Positions 1 to 13,214 of a DNA stretch of 64,000 nucleotides are shown one piece after another (within the stretch, counting starts at the first letter, position 1; each line of letters opens with the position of its first letter). A program made the translations under genes and the position numbers. The stretch is from Pampus argenteus (taxonomy: Eukaryota; Chordata; Actinopteri; Scombriformes; Stromateidae): assembly GCA_036937835.1 (NCBI GenBank), contig CM072863.1:3600001-3664000 (forward strand). Direction: 5' to 3'. The notes under the pieces are model-generated. The model was not told the DNA's origin, did not search any database, and saw only the letters and a list, made by a program, of their open reading frames with translations.

Positions 1-875
1 CTGATTTAATATTTCAGCTGCTCATGTCAGAACAAGAAATCAATCATAGTTTTGAATGAGATTAAATGAGAGTGAAGCTCTTTCAGTATATGCACTGCAC
101 TGCCACTCAACTTATGCTTTCCCCATCCTGGATCTATGTTAAATGAATATTCACTATATATTATTCACTAGTAATAATGTGGAGTAAATTAAAGTGAATT
201 ATGATGCAATCGCAATCGCTTTAAGGACAGAATTAATATTTTATATATTTTACGATCATACTTATGTGATACAGACATGAATCACACACTCAATCATTAT
301 CACTATTATTGCTATTCTGGAGCTCTGCTAGAAGAAGACTTATCTCCTTATTTATCTTATATTGGCTCTTTTTGCAGCCTCTCAATTCAGTCTACATCTG
401 AAACAGGATGTTTTAGCTCCTGTCTCTTTAAGGCCCGCCTCCTGATGAGCCCACTCTGTTCTGATTGGTCAGCTTCCAGAAGATGCCACTCAACAGACTT
501 CTGATTGGTCCGTTTACAAGTGATAGTAGTTAACTTTCACTTCTTTTTCTGTCAGTTTCTCAAACACATCCGTAAATGTTTGACACCAAATCTGAACCGA
601 AATATGTAAGTGGACATTGTGAACAACACATGGAATGACCTTAGCAACAACCTTAGCAACAAAGGCTAAGAAACGGATGGCTGTTTGTGGGCATGTGCTA
701 ACAATCATCAGGAAGAGGAAGTAGAGGTGACGTTGCAAATGAAGGGTTCAGAACAATCAATTTTTTGGACATTTAACATAGACTTAAAAATAATAGAACA
801 GAGATCCCTAATAAAAACATGATATATCCTCTTTAAAGAAAACTAATAAATGTGGTGTGAGGTGTTTTTACTCAC
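1..875. other. Partial stab1 intron at left edge, no exon seen
   Basis: I searched this stretch on the minus strand for a Link domain, FAS1 or EGF exon and saw none. It contains moderately AT-rich sequence and one region (about 440-530) with two copies of a CTGATTGGTC motif, possibly from an unclassified repeat. Confidence 0.5.
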
Positions 876-3825
876 CGGACCAGTGAACATGCAGGTGGCA
901 AAGTCACTGCAGCCGCCATTTGTCTGTTCAACACATCTGTACAGAAAAACAGCTCATCACATCTCTAACATGGACGTCTTGAATTAATCATCTTTGAAAC
1001 CACGAAAGCAAAATTTAATTTCAGAAAATAAATGACAGAGAGAAGTGAAAGCCACGCCCACCTGTTAATAGGCTCGCAGGAGAAGCCGTCTCCTTGGTAA
1101 CCGCTCTGACAGGTGCAGTTAACGAGCAATCCCGTCTGCTTACAGTCTGCGTTCTGGTGACAGCCTCCGTTATACTCAGCGCAGAGATCTGGAGCTGCTC
1201 ACATGGTGGATTCATGTTGGGACAGAAACATGAAAATGTGTTGTCTTCATATTTACACATCCCTCTAATTATTATCTACGATATAGAGAGCATAGAGCAA
1301 TATGTGGGATTTGTACTCAATTTAAACAAATTATAGATGTTTATTACACTCTTAGATGGTTTTATGTTTTCTCTGAGAGACACAATCGTTCACTCAGCTG
1401 CATTTTCTATGGTTGGACTGATACATAAAAACAATGCGATCATGTGTTTCACTGCTAAAGAAGCAACAAAAAGCAGGAAATGAACATGGCTGCAGTCCAG
1501 TCCCGACAGACGGAGAAGATACCAAGAATCTGATGATTTATTTAAGTTTATATGAGCTTGTCTCGTTACCTTCTTACACTGTTTTTTCTGATGTGGAATT
1601 AAAATTGGCACGCAGTCATTGTTTTGTTTATCTGAAGGACAAAAGCACGCAGCATGTATTCAAGCCTTTTCATTGTTACCTGTGTTCATCCACAGAGCTT
1701 TATACTCTGTTTGCAGTTAGCATAACGCTGCTGATTTAACTCACTGTCATTGTGTGGACTAAAGGCTGCATAGATTCAGTAAACTGTCTTACAGAGCTGC
1801 AGATGACTCACGTGGTTCTGGACTGCAGAAGGTGCCGTTCCCCTGAAACCCAGATTTACACTGACACCCAACACCTGGCACACAGTCGGCCTGAGTATGG
1901 CACTGCCGACACTCCTCTGGAATCGAGCCTGGACAGACGGATGGATGGATGGATGGTTCATCAAAGAAATAAGTTTAAAAAAAGTAAACAGTAAGAGAAA
2001 GAAGGTAAACACTGTAAAAACAGAAGGTAAAATGTTAAAGCAGGAAGCTTATGGTCGTAGTCCAGACATGGAAGATAGAAGAAAGTAACAGACAACCAGT
2101 GGTTTTATATGTCTGTTTAATTGATAAACAAAATCAATCTTTAAGTTGATTTTATGATATGTGTTTCAATAAAGGCCTCGAGCCACACTTATTTGTTGTT
2201 GTTTTACTTATCGTTGAAGGGAGTGGCCCTACAATAAAAAAATGATAAAAATAGGCTCCACAAAAAGGTCTACAGAGAATATAAAGCAGAACCACTTAAC
2301 CGCTTAATGAAACAGACGTGGGATTTATTGATATATATTCAAACTTGTGAGTAAATCAGTTAATTTGCATTTAACTCTGCATGTTTTGACTTTTAAGTGG
2401 TGACAAAACCTGAAGACATTATCGGCCCATGTGAAGGTTTTTAGTGACCACAATGTCTGTATCACATCATGTATAGACTAGAAAACTTTAATTTAATCTA
2501 CACTCTGTAACGACACCTGGAGGTTAAACAGTTGAATCGTCAGTTGAATGTTAATTTATAATGAAAGTTAAATTTCAGTCTAAAAAGTCATTGAAGTGTC
2601 AGTCGAGGAGTAATAGATGAAGGCGGTTAAACTGTCAGTTAAAGAGAAAGTGATTTAATTCTCATTTGCAGATGAGGTGAAAAAAGTCTGTGTGCTGTGT
2701 CAGTTACGAGCATATAACCAACATTCATTCATATCAAATGTATTCAGCTCCTCACGTTCAGGAGGGAAACTCACCCAGGTCGATCTGGCAGCGTTCGCCC
2801 TGCCAGCCCGGGGCACAGACACACTGTCCAGATCCTTCGATGCCCTCATCACACGTTCCCTTCGGCCCACAGTTACAGACTGACAGACACACACACACAC
2901 ACACACGTGAATCAACCTTCCTGATTCTGCCAATCTAAAATAATCCCACAATGAAGATGGACGGAGTAGTTCAGGCGTCCGTGGAAGTATAGGAACAAAA
3001 AGAGACACTGAAACACAAAATCTACTGGCCTCATATTAGCTTCAGATAAACTTTTAAATACATAATTATTATTATAAAATCAAGTAAATAGAGTGATATC
3101 TTCTGAAAGGAGGACTTTTTAGTTTGGGTGTTTTTAACCTGGTCGTGTGTGTGTCTGTCTGTGTGTTGTACCTGTGCAGTTGGAGCCGTAGTATCCAGTG
3201 TCACATTGTTCGCAGGCACTTCCTCTGAAGCCTTTGTGGCACCTACATTTTCCTAAACCACGTACATTATCATCACAGTCACCGTGATTACCACAAGGGG
3301 CCTCGACGCCACCTGGACAAACTGAAACACACACAGAGAAGGTGTGAAGTCACTGCAAAAGACACACGTCACACGCGTCTCACCATGTTAACTGATGCTA
3401 ATTAGGCATAAATGTTGGTAACTAAAGGCGGACTCATGGTGGACTATTAGATCCGTCAGAAACAGGTGTAAGTAATTTACTTTAACAACTTTATTGGTAA
3501 CAGCACTTTGGCCCAGAGATGAATATCTGCTTAACTTGTGACCAAATTTCCATTAAAATCAGCCCTTGACAGTGACGTCTATTGGTTTTGATGACCCTCT
3601 GACCTTTCATGCACATGCTATCCAGAGGATAACCTCCCCAGACCTTCCTTCTTTACCTTGACAGTCCCGGCCGTAGTGGTTTTTGCAGCACTTCTGGACC
3701 CAGACTGGCGACTGACAAACTCTCTTACAGCCTTTCCGGCCCAAATGATCATCCAGGTTACGATACCAGTTTTGGTATCTGCTAGCAAACCTGTTGCGAG
3801 GTTTCAAACAAGGCTCCGTCTTTCC
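876..3825 (-). CDS. stab1: stab1 exons 54-59: fourth EGF-like cluster, runs off left edge
   Basis: Exons: 3657-3825, 3172-3321, 2775-2879, 1812-1928, 1062-1194, 876-936. They encode about residues 1886-2130. Modules: CCKNHYGRDCQ, PCGNHGDCDDN, CEQCDTGYYGSNC, EYNGGCHQNADC and TNGGCSDFATC. No further coding exon is visible in 1-875, which appears to be the start of the next intron. Confidence 0.83.
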
Positions 3826-6800
3826 CTGGAAGAAGGAAGGAATAACATTTATCTCTACGTAGCTCAAGTATTGTACAAGCTGTTAATGTTCAGATTTTTT
3901 AAACGACAGGCAGATCTCACTGTGTCTTTATCTCTTAAGGAGCAGGGTAGAGGGGCGATACAGCTTCCACAGCGTCCCTAAGGCATTTAAAGACAGAAAA
4001 TTGTGGCACAGTTATTTTTTATTTGCTTGTTTTCATGAAATATTTGGTTCTCACAGCTTAAAAACATCCTAGTGCTACTTAGCTCTCTTAACTTATTTCT
4101 AGCTCATACAGGGCCATTCACCTTGTTCTCAAGATTGTACATAATTTCATTCAATAGAGTTACTGAAGACAAGGCTGGCATTTAGCAAACCAGTTATCTT
4201 GGTCTTTAATAGCACAATTAAGTTCACACAGTCCATCCAGAAGACATTTTGTGCCATTAACTTTTGTTTTTCTTGGAAAGATTCAATTAAATAAAAGCTA
4301 AATAAGCTACGACAGCCTCCTGCATTCCCTCGAACATCAGCACTGTGCACAAATACACACTTCAAAGTTCATCAAAAATGAACACAGCACATCATTTACA
4401 AGGATTTTACTTTGAGTATTAAAGCAGTTGCAGTATTAAGTTATAGTAGTAATAAATAGTATAATAGTAATGGTAATAATATTAATACTACTAACATAGT
4501 TGGTTCTGTTCTCAATGCCATCACAGTGCGCTCCCAGTCCAGGTGGCTCCAGTAATTGGTCAATGCCATAAGCTATGCCCTCTTTGAAGGTCAGGTAGCG
4601 CTCCACTAACCTGGCTGCATTACCATTAATAAACACAGCCCCCTAAACAAACAGAAACACACACACAAAAGTCAGTAACTTTTTTAAAACAGTCTGACAC
4701 AGTCACAGAGCCAGAACAGAAAAAAAATAGATACAGAATAGAAACCGAAATAGAATAGAAATAGAAGTAGAATAGCTGCAAAGATTAGTCGATTAATCGT
4801 TTAATTGCCAGCTATTAAATTAATAATCACCTGTTTTGATAATTGATTGTTCTGAGTCATTTAAAAACAAAGAAAATGTCCAAATTCTTCCCGGATGTTG
4901 TTGCTGTGAATTTGAAACAATGTTCTCTCCAACATCGCCATGGTAACATGAGACAACAACCATTTACTATAGCAACAGTCAGTTGTCAGGTGCAGAAGCA
5001 AACATGGCTACCTGTTTGGCTTGTATGAGTGTGTTTATGTGCTTTCTCACCACCAGGGTCTTGTCACAGCTAAAGCCGATGGTGGATCCGTGCATGGTGC
5101 GGATTTCAGAGTCCAGAGTACCGACACCGTTCACCTACACACACAAACACGCACAAACACACATATATAGATGAAGAGCTGGACTGTGGTGCAGGCTCAA
5201 TTCTTCTCAACTCAATTTAATTTGCCTTTTTTGGTTTTCCATTAGGCAAAATTTGTAGACAGTAACTGCTATCTGGTGCCTACTTTTTTGGTACAACCTC
5301 GATTGAGGTCCCAAAGAAGCTGTGCTGATGCTAAAAGGTGACGTATCTTGCTGACTCGCTGGTGCTCCAAGCTTAAAAATTACAGTCTTGTTTGAAACAC
5401 AGAATTCACTCATGAGGAAACAACAACAACACAGATTTGTCCTGTTGTTCTTTGTGTTTACTGCCGCACTAGATGGCTTTAATGAATGCATGAAAAGGAG
5501 AAATGCAGTGGAGGAAAATGAAACTGAAACCTAAGTGTCGATCTTCACAGTAAATCATCTGTTGAGTGTTTGATGGCTACTTATTTGTGCTTTAGAGCCC
5601 AACTGTTGTCAAACAATCAGAAAATAACATTTTATTTATTTTTTCTCTTAACCACAGCTATCTCTCCATGCTGTCTCTCTGTCCCAATAAAAAACACACT
5701 GATTTAACACAGAAAAAGTCTTCTGGTTCCTAAAAATAACTTGAAAGTCTAAATTAAACAGTCCCTAAAGACAATCACAACAAACACTAACCTCTCAAGG
5801 ATGCTTTTCATCAATGTTTTCCTTCTGGGCTGTGATTAATTTTTCATCCTTTAGACGGACTTAATGGGTATTGATACTAAATCATTTACATTTGAGTATC
5901 AAGTACTGACATTTTGTCATTGAATCTTCCTCCTCCTCCTCCTACCTTGGTGCTGCGTACGATGTGAGCCTTTACAGTTGCAGCCAGCTGGTCTTGGTGG
6001 TCGGGGCTGGCAAGCCATCGTTGTCTTTCAGCTGGCAGGGAGTTGAGAGCCTCATTTGTGGGCCAGAATATAGTGAACGGCTGGTGGATTGTCATCTGGA
6101 GAACAGGGAGCAATCCTGCGTCCTGCACAAAGAGTACAGAAGGGATGTGCAGGTTTTATCCAATGATTATTACGACCAAAAATGGTATTCGCACGATAAT
6201 TGTCAATCTTTCCTGAAATACTACTGTTAGTGCTAAAGTATAGTAGAATTACTTCACACCATAATTGCTTTAGATTTAATTAAACCTAACAAACTGAGCA
6301 GTGAACAATATATTTTGTATAGCTTTGTTGGACAAAAAAATATCATTATCAAAAAATGGTTGGTTGTTTGAGACAGTTAGATTAGAAATTATTTTGAATT
6401 AAGCATATAAACCACAATCACCACACCTTGCTACTAACAAAGAGCAAGTAATGTGTGTGATCGTAAAGCTTTTTTCTTTGTCAGTCATGTAAAATGTTTT
6501 CTCAACACCCATAAACTAGCTGCAATTCAGATGGTTGAGTAGCAAATGTTGACACAGCAAGTGATGGCCAGAATAGCGAGCTACCAAATAGATTTGACAT
6601 GGCGTATGGAGTCCTGCAAGGGTCTATTCTTGGACTTCTACGTTTAATTTGTATACGTTTCCAATTGACGCCATCATCAGCAAACACAAGATCAGTTATA
6701 ATAGCTATGCTGATGATACCCATCTGTACATTTCCCTGTCTCCGATTAACATTAACACATTAGATCCAGAGGAGGCAGCAAGGTAGTTATAAGAAGAGGA

Positions 6801-9800
6801 TGTGTGGATGTGAAGGTGTAAATTAAAGGGGGTGGATGAGGAAAAATCTAACCAGCATGTTTGAGTTTTTTTACCTCCACGAGTTTGTAGAAGCGACTGT
6901 AGCCATAAAAAGCAGCTGCTGAGGTGAAGTTCATCTGAATACAGAGACAGGGGTCACACTGCATGTCTGCCAATTCTGATTAATCGTCAGATATTTATTC
7001 ATATCAAATCAATCAACCAACTACATGACAAAACCAGCACACCACGCTAGACTGGATAAGTGGTCTGTCCTGCAGCTTGTAGGGCGTCAGCAGAGTGTTG
7101 ACGTAGTGAATGACTCCGTTAGCTGTGGTGTAATCACTCTTCACGATCCTTGAGCTGTTGTTGACCCAGACTGAACCCTGCAGGAACAGAAAGACAGTGT
7201 TAGATTGATTTTATCCCTGCCTTCCTGATCTGTGTATTAAATGTGGAAAACAAAGGGCACATTAGTTTATTGTCTATGAGACTGCCCAGTCGTCCAAGCT
7301 TCCTGAGTCAAGGTTTTCGATATTCTTCTTTTAGGAAGACGCCACTGTTTCTTCTCTGCTGGTTTTCTGTGTCCTTCGTGCATGTCCAGTAGGAGGAGAA
7401 TTACCAGTTTTGGCGTTTTAATTTGGATGGAAATATTTGCAGAAATGAGCTGGTGTGAATGCAGGCTGTTTTTGTTTAAAGTGTTTTGTGAAGTTAGCCA
7501 GCTAACTCTGACTTGATGGTCTTTTGCACTCTCTTTCTCTTGCTTTCATTATTAAGGGCAAATACTACCTTTACCATACTACTACCATACTACCTTTCAG
7601 AAAAGTTTTCAGAGAGGGAGAAGTATGTAGAAGCCTTTTTTTTTTCCTCGAATCTCTGCAAATATCCTAATTTATGGACACTTGTCTATTATTTATATAT
7701 ATTATTTAAATTTTTAATCTATTTTTTGAGTCTGGCAGAGTTCAATGCAAACGATTGGTTTACTGTGTATCAAGCACGGACAGATACTGATTCAGTCATC
7801 TGAACATTCATTTATATGTCCCTTGCTGACTGCATCTAGTCTCTTGAACTCCTCCTTTGTTCATATTTTTATGCAACCACGGCGGTTTCAGACACCATTA
7901 CCTTCTACAATGACATCATGTAGGACCTTCTATATGTTGGCAATGATTCAACGCTGAAACTAGATATGTGATTCATCCATCTGCTATTCATGAAATGTTA
8001 AGAAAATGATCTCCTCATGTTTATAATCATGTTCTGTAACCATGGTAACACGTGTTACGTGCATCAGCGAGATCAAAAATTTAAAAGGAAGTAAAAACAA
8101 ACGTGTTGAGCTTGTAACCTACTGCGTGTATTTTAACGATTCCTCAGCAACCGCACAGTAACACCGTCGGTTCATCTATTTATGATGAGGTTCGGTATCT
8201 GTCTGTGCTAATAATACACATTCATGAGAGAAGCAGACGCGTCTCTTTGACTGAGCTCAGCCGCCATGTTTCCCCTGGAAACGACCTGATGTCTTTATAT
8301 CTGAGGAACAACAGTCCATAGAATCCAATTTTCTTCTTACATTTCACTTTTTATCTGTGTGTGTGTGTGTGTTTTCTGACCTGCTGCAGGTTGAAGTGGA
8401 GTGTGTGTCCAGATGCTGAGACAGCGCGCTCAGTGGTTTTAAGGTCACTAAAAGTCAAAGTCTCACATGAAACAATGTGGTAACGAACCAGATCACCGAG
8501 ACGACCGCGCTGTGCCCATTCTTCAACCTACACACACAAAAACACACTTATACTTACATAAAAAAACTGATGAAAATTGTGATTATTATATGATCAATAT
8601 TGTGACACAGAAATGATAAATTGAGATTGGTAATATCATTGTTAAATTTAATGATATACAAACTGCAGATGCTGTACTCACAGTGGTGAATTCGTTGGTT
8701 TCCTCAACAGGGACGAAGACGGTGAAGATGTTGTCACTAGAAACACCTCGGTCAACTAATTTCTGAGAAACACGGGAAAAACAAATTAAACTTCTGTCGT
8801 TATGGATCAGAAGCAACTTTAACTTAGACGGGCTCTCTAAACCGGTACTGTAGTCTGCTCAACACTAACAAACACAAACAGGAATATCATCATCAATTGA
8901 ACCATTTATAATCACTGGAGACACAAATGTAGGTGCAAGAAAGTAAAGTTTTATTCACTGTGTGGATTTAAATTTGATCAACAGCAACTCACAGATAACA
9001 TTCGACGGAAGAAGTTGTTTGCTGGATTTCTGAACAATTCCTGTAAGACAGACAGACAACACAACTTCCTGTAAAAAGGGGGGGGTATGGCAGTGGGAGG
9101 TCAAAGGTCAGTGGGAGGTCAGAGGTCATGTGACTCACAGAGTTGGTGCTTCCCCTGCAGTCGAAGCCGTCTCCCACGTGGCCTCTGTGGCAGGAGCAGT
9201 TCCTCTGACCGTTACCAAAGTACTCACAGTAGGCATGCTTACTGCAACCGCCATTGTTCTGCACACAAACAACAAAAACATATAAAACAAACTCAGAGCG
9301 CTTCTGGTTCTCTTTACCCATCAAAAGCAGCAGTCGCTTACCTTAATTCTACTATATTATGCCACAAATTTGAGATTTAAGATACAGAAACACCTGAAGA
9401 CAATCACATCAATACAGTTTGTGCAGTAGCTTATTGTACAAAAAAAACCCCAAACATGTTTCTATTATTACTGTTAGTGCACATAAATGTATATATATAG
9501 AGAAAACTGATTAAATAAGTTGCAATTTAAGTGCACCAAATATAACACTGAGAGCTTGTTGTAATCATCCTGCTGCCACCACAGAAATCATTTTGATTAA
9601 CCCGAGGAAATGAGTTTTGGAGATGTGCTTAAAGATAAAATATGTTTTATTTCAGGATGCATCTTAATCACGACCGCTATACTTTAAATGATTTAAATCT
9701 GCGTGGAAACAGTTTACCGACAGATCCCTGAGCCAGTCAGAAGATTTCAAGTATTAATGAAGACAACCAGCTGTGAGGGAAGATTATTTGTTGTGTATCC

Positions 9801-11572
9801 ACAAAATTAAACCGCAGATGCATTTTGCAAGCAGCGCGCTCCGTCACTACGAGTTAACATCTAGTCCTTTAAACCTTGTTTTTAACAAAAGAAAACAAGA
9901 AAAGTTTTTGTCTTTTTCCAGGATCTGTTTTGAAACAGGTGTCAGAGTGCAGACACGGAGACATACGTTTCTGCAGGGGTTGACAGGATAACAGAACCTC
10001 CCTGATCCCTGGAAGCCCAGCAGACACGTGCAGTTGGTCTGGAGACGAAAGAGAAATCAGTCTGTCAGTAAAACAGTCAGTTACGTCATCCATCTGTTTC
10101 CACCCTCCCCCTGTGCTCATCAACAAATCAAATAATCAATTCTGCCTCATTTCTGATTTTCAGCAGAGAATCAGCACTGAATCACTTATGGAAAAAAAAA
10201 AGAGGCAAAAATAAAATACTGTTTGTTGAGCTCTGAGCATCTTTCCTTTACAACACACAGGCTAACAAGACAGGTCAGAAAACGAGTCTCTGTATGAGTT
10301 ACTACACAGTGACAGCAGAGACGACAGGAGACAGGAGACAAACGGAGAGAGACGAACAATGACATGAAACAAATGTCCCCGAGGACGTTGTGGTTCACTG
10401 AGAATAACTTTAGCTTCATGTAAATGATGCATTGTGGTGAACTGTGAGATGAAAACAAACATGAGGTAATTCAGTTTAACTTATTATTAACCACCAAGAC
10501 TTTGTGCAAAATATTTTCTCCAGATTTCTCCGGTGTTATGATTTGCTGCTTTTCCCTGTTTTTTTTTAATAAGGAGTAGATTTGACTACAGCTGGATGAA
10601 ACTAAAGCTGGGACTGAAACTTGGAAGAATCGCAGGAGGCTCTGGATAACAGGAAATATATCCAGGAACGGGAGAAGTACTGGGACAACTTCATCACATC
10701 AAGAAGAGTACTGGAGTACTAGAAGAAGATACTACTGAAAGATTTATGATGACATTTTTGGTTTCCCCCCTCATATGTCTCAGATTGTTGGTCAAATAAA
10801 ACAAATAATCTGAAGATGTAATGCGCACAACAGAAGCACAATACCATCTAAAAGATTTAATCCTGACTAAAACAGAAACCTAAGACGACTTGACAACCTC
10901 CCCTCCCCTCGGCCCCCACTGAACTAAGCTCAGGTGTATTTATATATTTATATGTGCCATTTAAATGTGACATTTTACTGCAGTACAGTGTTGTCTTACA
11001 ATGTTGGGGCCTGTTTTCATGCACTCTGCTGACTCGTGACAGCCTCCATTGTTAACCAGACAGCCGTCGATCTCTGTGAACACACAACCGATTGGAAATG
11101 ATGATATGTACAACATGTACACCGAATATTTTGTTTCTATTTGATGAAGCAAAGTGTGTAATTTCCTAAAACGTAACGTGTCCTCGACCGACAAAGTCAA
11201 AACATATTGTAGAAAACCATATTATGGGTGTTAAGGGTTTTCTTTGTTGCTGCCTCTGAAGATTCATTTCACATCAAGCTTATTGCCGACACACAGTTGT
11301 TTGGAAAGGCATAATCCTACTTACAGGTCTTTTTTCAGGTCAGGTGAAGTGTTAGGAAGGTCAAGTAACGTGGTGTGGGGTCAGAGGTCAGAGGTCAGGA
11401 CTACATACCCAGACAGATTACCCCGTCTCCAGTGTAGTCTTCTCTACAGGTACAGGTCCGCTCTCCTGCTGAGACCTTTGTACATACAGCAAACTGTGAA
11501 CATCCACCGTTAGACCTGCTGCACAAATCCACCTCTGAGAGAGAGAAAGAAAGAGATCACATTTGATATCTG

Positions 11573-11606
<34 letters not shown>

Positions 11607-13176
11607 ACCTTTGCAGTAGGTTCCATTTCCTTCATATCCAGCTGCACACACGCAGACAGCAGCTGATCCTTTCGGCCCTGTAATACAGCTGCAGCAGAGG
11701 GGAACTGTTCAATATTTATATGTCACATTTCTCCTGAAGCTGAGCGCTGCTACTAATCATCTCTGTCATCTGTGATCATCTGTGTTACACGATAAGTCTG
11801 GTGATATGCTACATCTTTCTTATTTTTTCCTTTCTACAGTCGGGCGCCCAAATGAACGTTGGAATAGTTTTTTCTTGCTGTAATCGTTCCTCATGTTTAA
11901 ACTGACTTTAAATCCCTTCATAATGTACTTTTGATTTTGATGTTTTTAGTCCTTTGACCTCGAGGCATAAAAGATGTCAAGAAAAACAATTAAAAAGGAA
12001 ATGGACAGTTTGAATCTTCTTCCAGACATAAATCTCGATACTATAGGTTCATAAATTTGGGGATAAGCCACATTTTTTTCTCAGTGTCTCCATCTCTCTT
12101 CATCTCTCTCGATATTCTCGAGTGTTTAAAATATAAATATATGTATCTTAACTTGTCTAAACCAGTGTTACTGTCTAACATTTGTTGTGTTTCAGAATCA
12201 TTTAATTATTTTGAAATTGTAGAAAATTAAAAAATCTGCTTCAAGAATATGTTAATGTGCATGGTAGCACGCTGCCACCTAGTGAGCATTACGTTAACAA
12301 CAAACACTATTATTGTATGGATTTATTTGATATTAACGTATTATTTAGCTACAGTTTGACCTCAGACGTGATGCGCTGCCACATAGTTCTTATCTACAGA
12401 TTAGAAGGTATTGATTTTATTTCGTATTTATTTGGTTAATCAATATTGCTCCTACAAATCAACACTGTAAACACACAACGACCGCAGCTCGTCTGAGCCT
12501 GAACCTACGGCGGTTCTCATCTGTCACCTCAATCACCTGAAGATCACAGAGTCTGTCTCGCCGTGATCTCCATCATCAGCCCTCCATCACTATGGAAACA
12601 GTAAGAAACTAGCCATCTTCCATACTGTCTAAGTATTTATTTCAACATTTCAGTCTTTTAGTAGCAGAGTCCCTCTTTTTGCTTTTATACTTTCAAGCTC
12701 CAAGAAGAAAACACTGACTGAAGACTTTAATGCTCAACAGACTGTAAATGAGTCAGATATCCACTAGATGTGACTAACTCACACTGATGAAGCCTCATAT
12801 AAGCTTCACATAAATCAATTTTGCCAACATCACTTATACTGACAGCCAGTATCAACAAGAGGAATGATTACAGTCACTGTTTATATGGACACCTGGAGGA
12901 GGTTCACTTGAAAAATTGTGAATCTGTCCTTTAAAGGAGTGACGGTCCATCACTATCTGGAATCATGGCTCAGAATTCGACTGAAGTTCATCACCTCTCC
13001 TAGTGCATTCTGGGTAAATGCTGGGCATAGTAGGGTCATAGTAACCCTCTGGCTCCTGATCCATATCTCACACACACACACACACACGCACACACAAGCT
13101 GTTGACGAAAAAAGGACTTACTTGGCGTTGTCATCACACACATTTCCACAGGCGTCATCTTTGATCTCTAAAAGAG

Positions 13177-13214
<38 letters not shown>

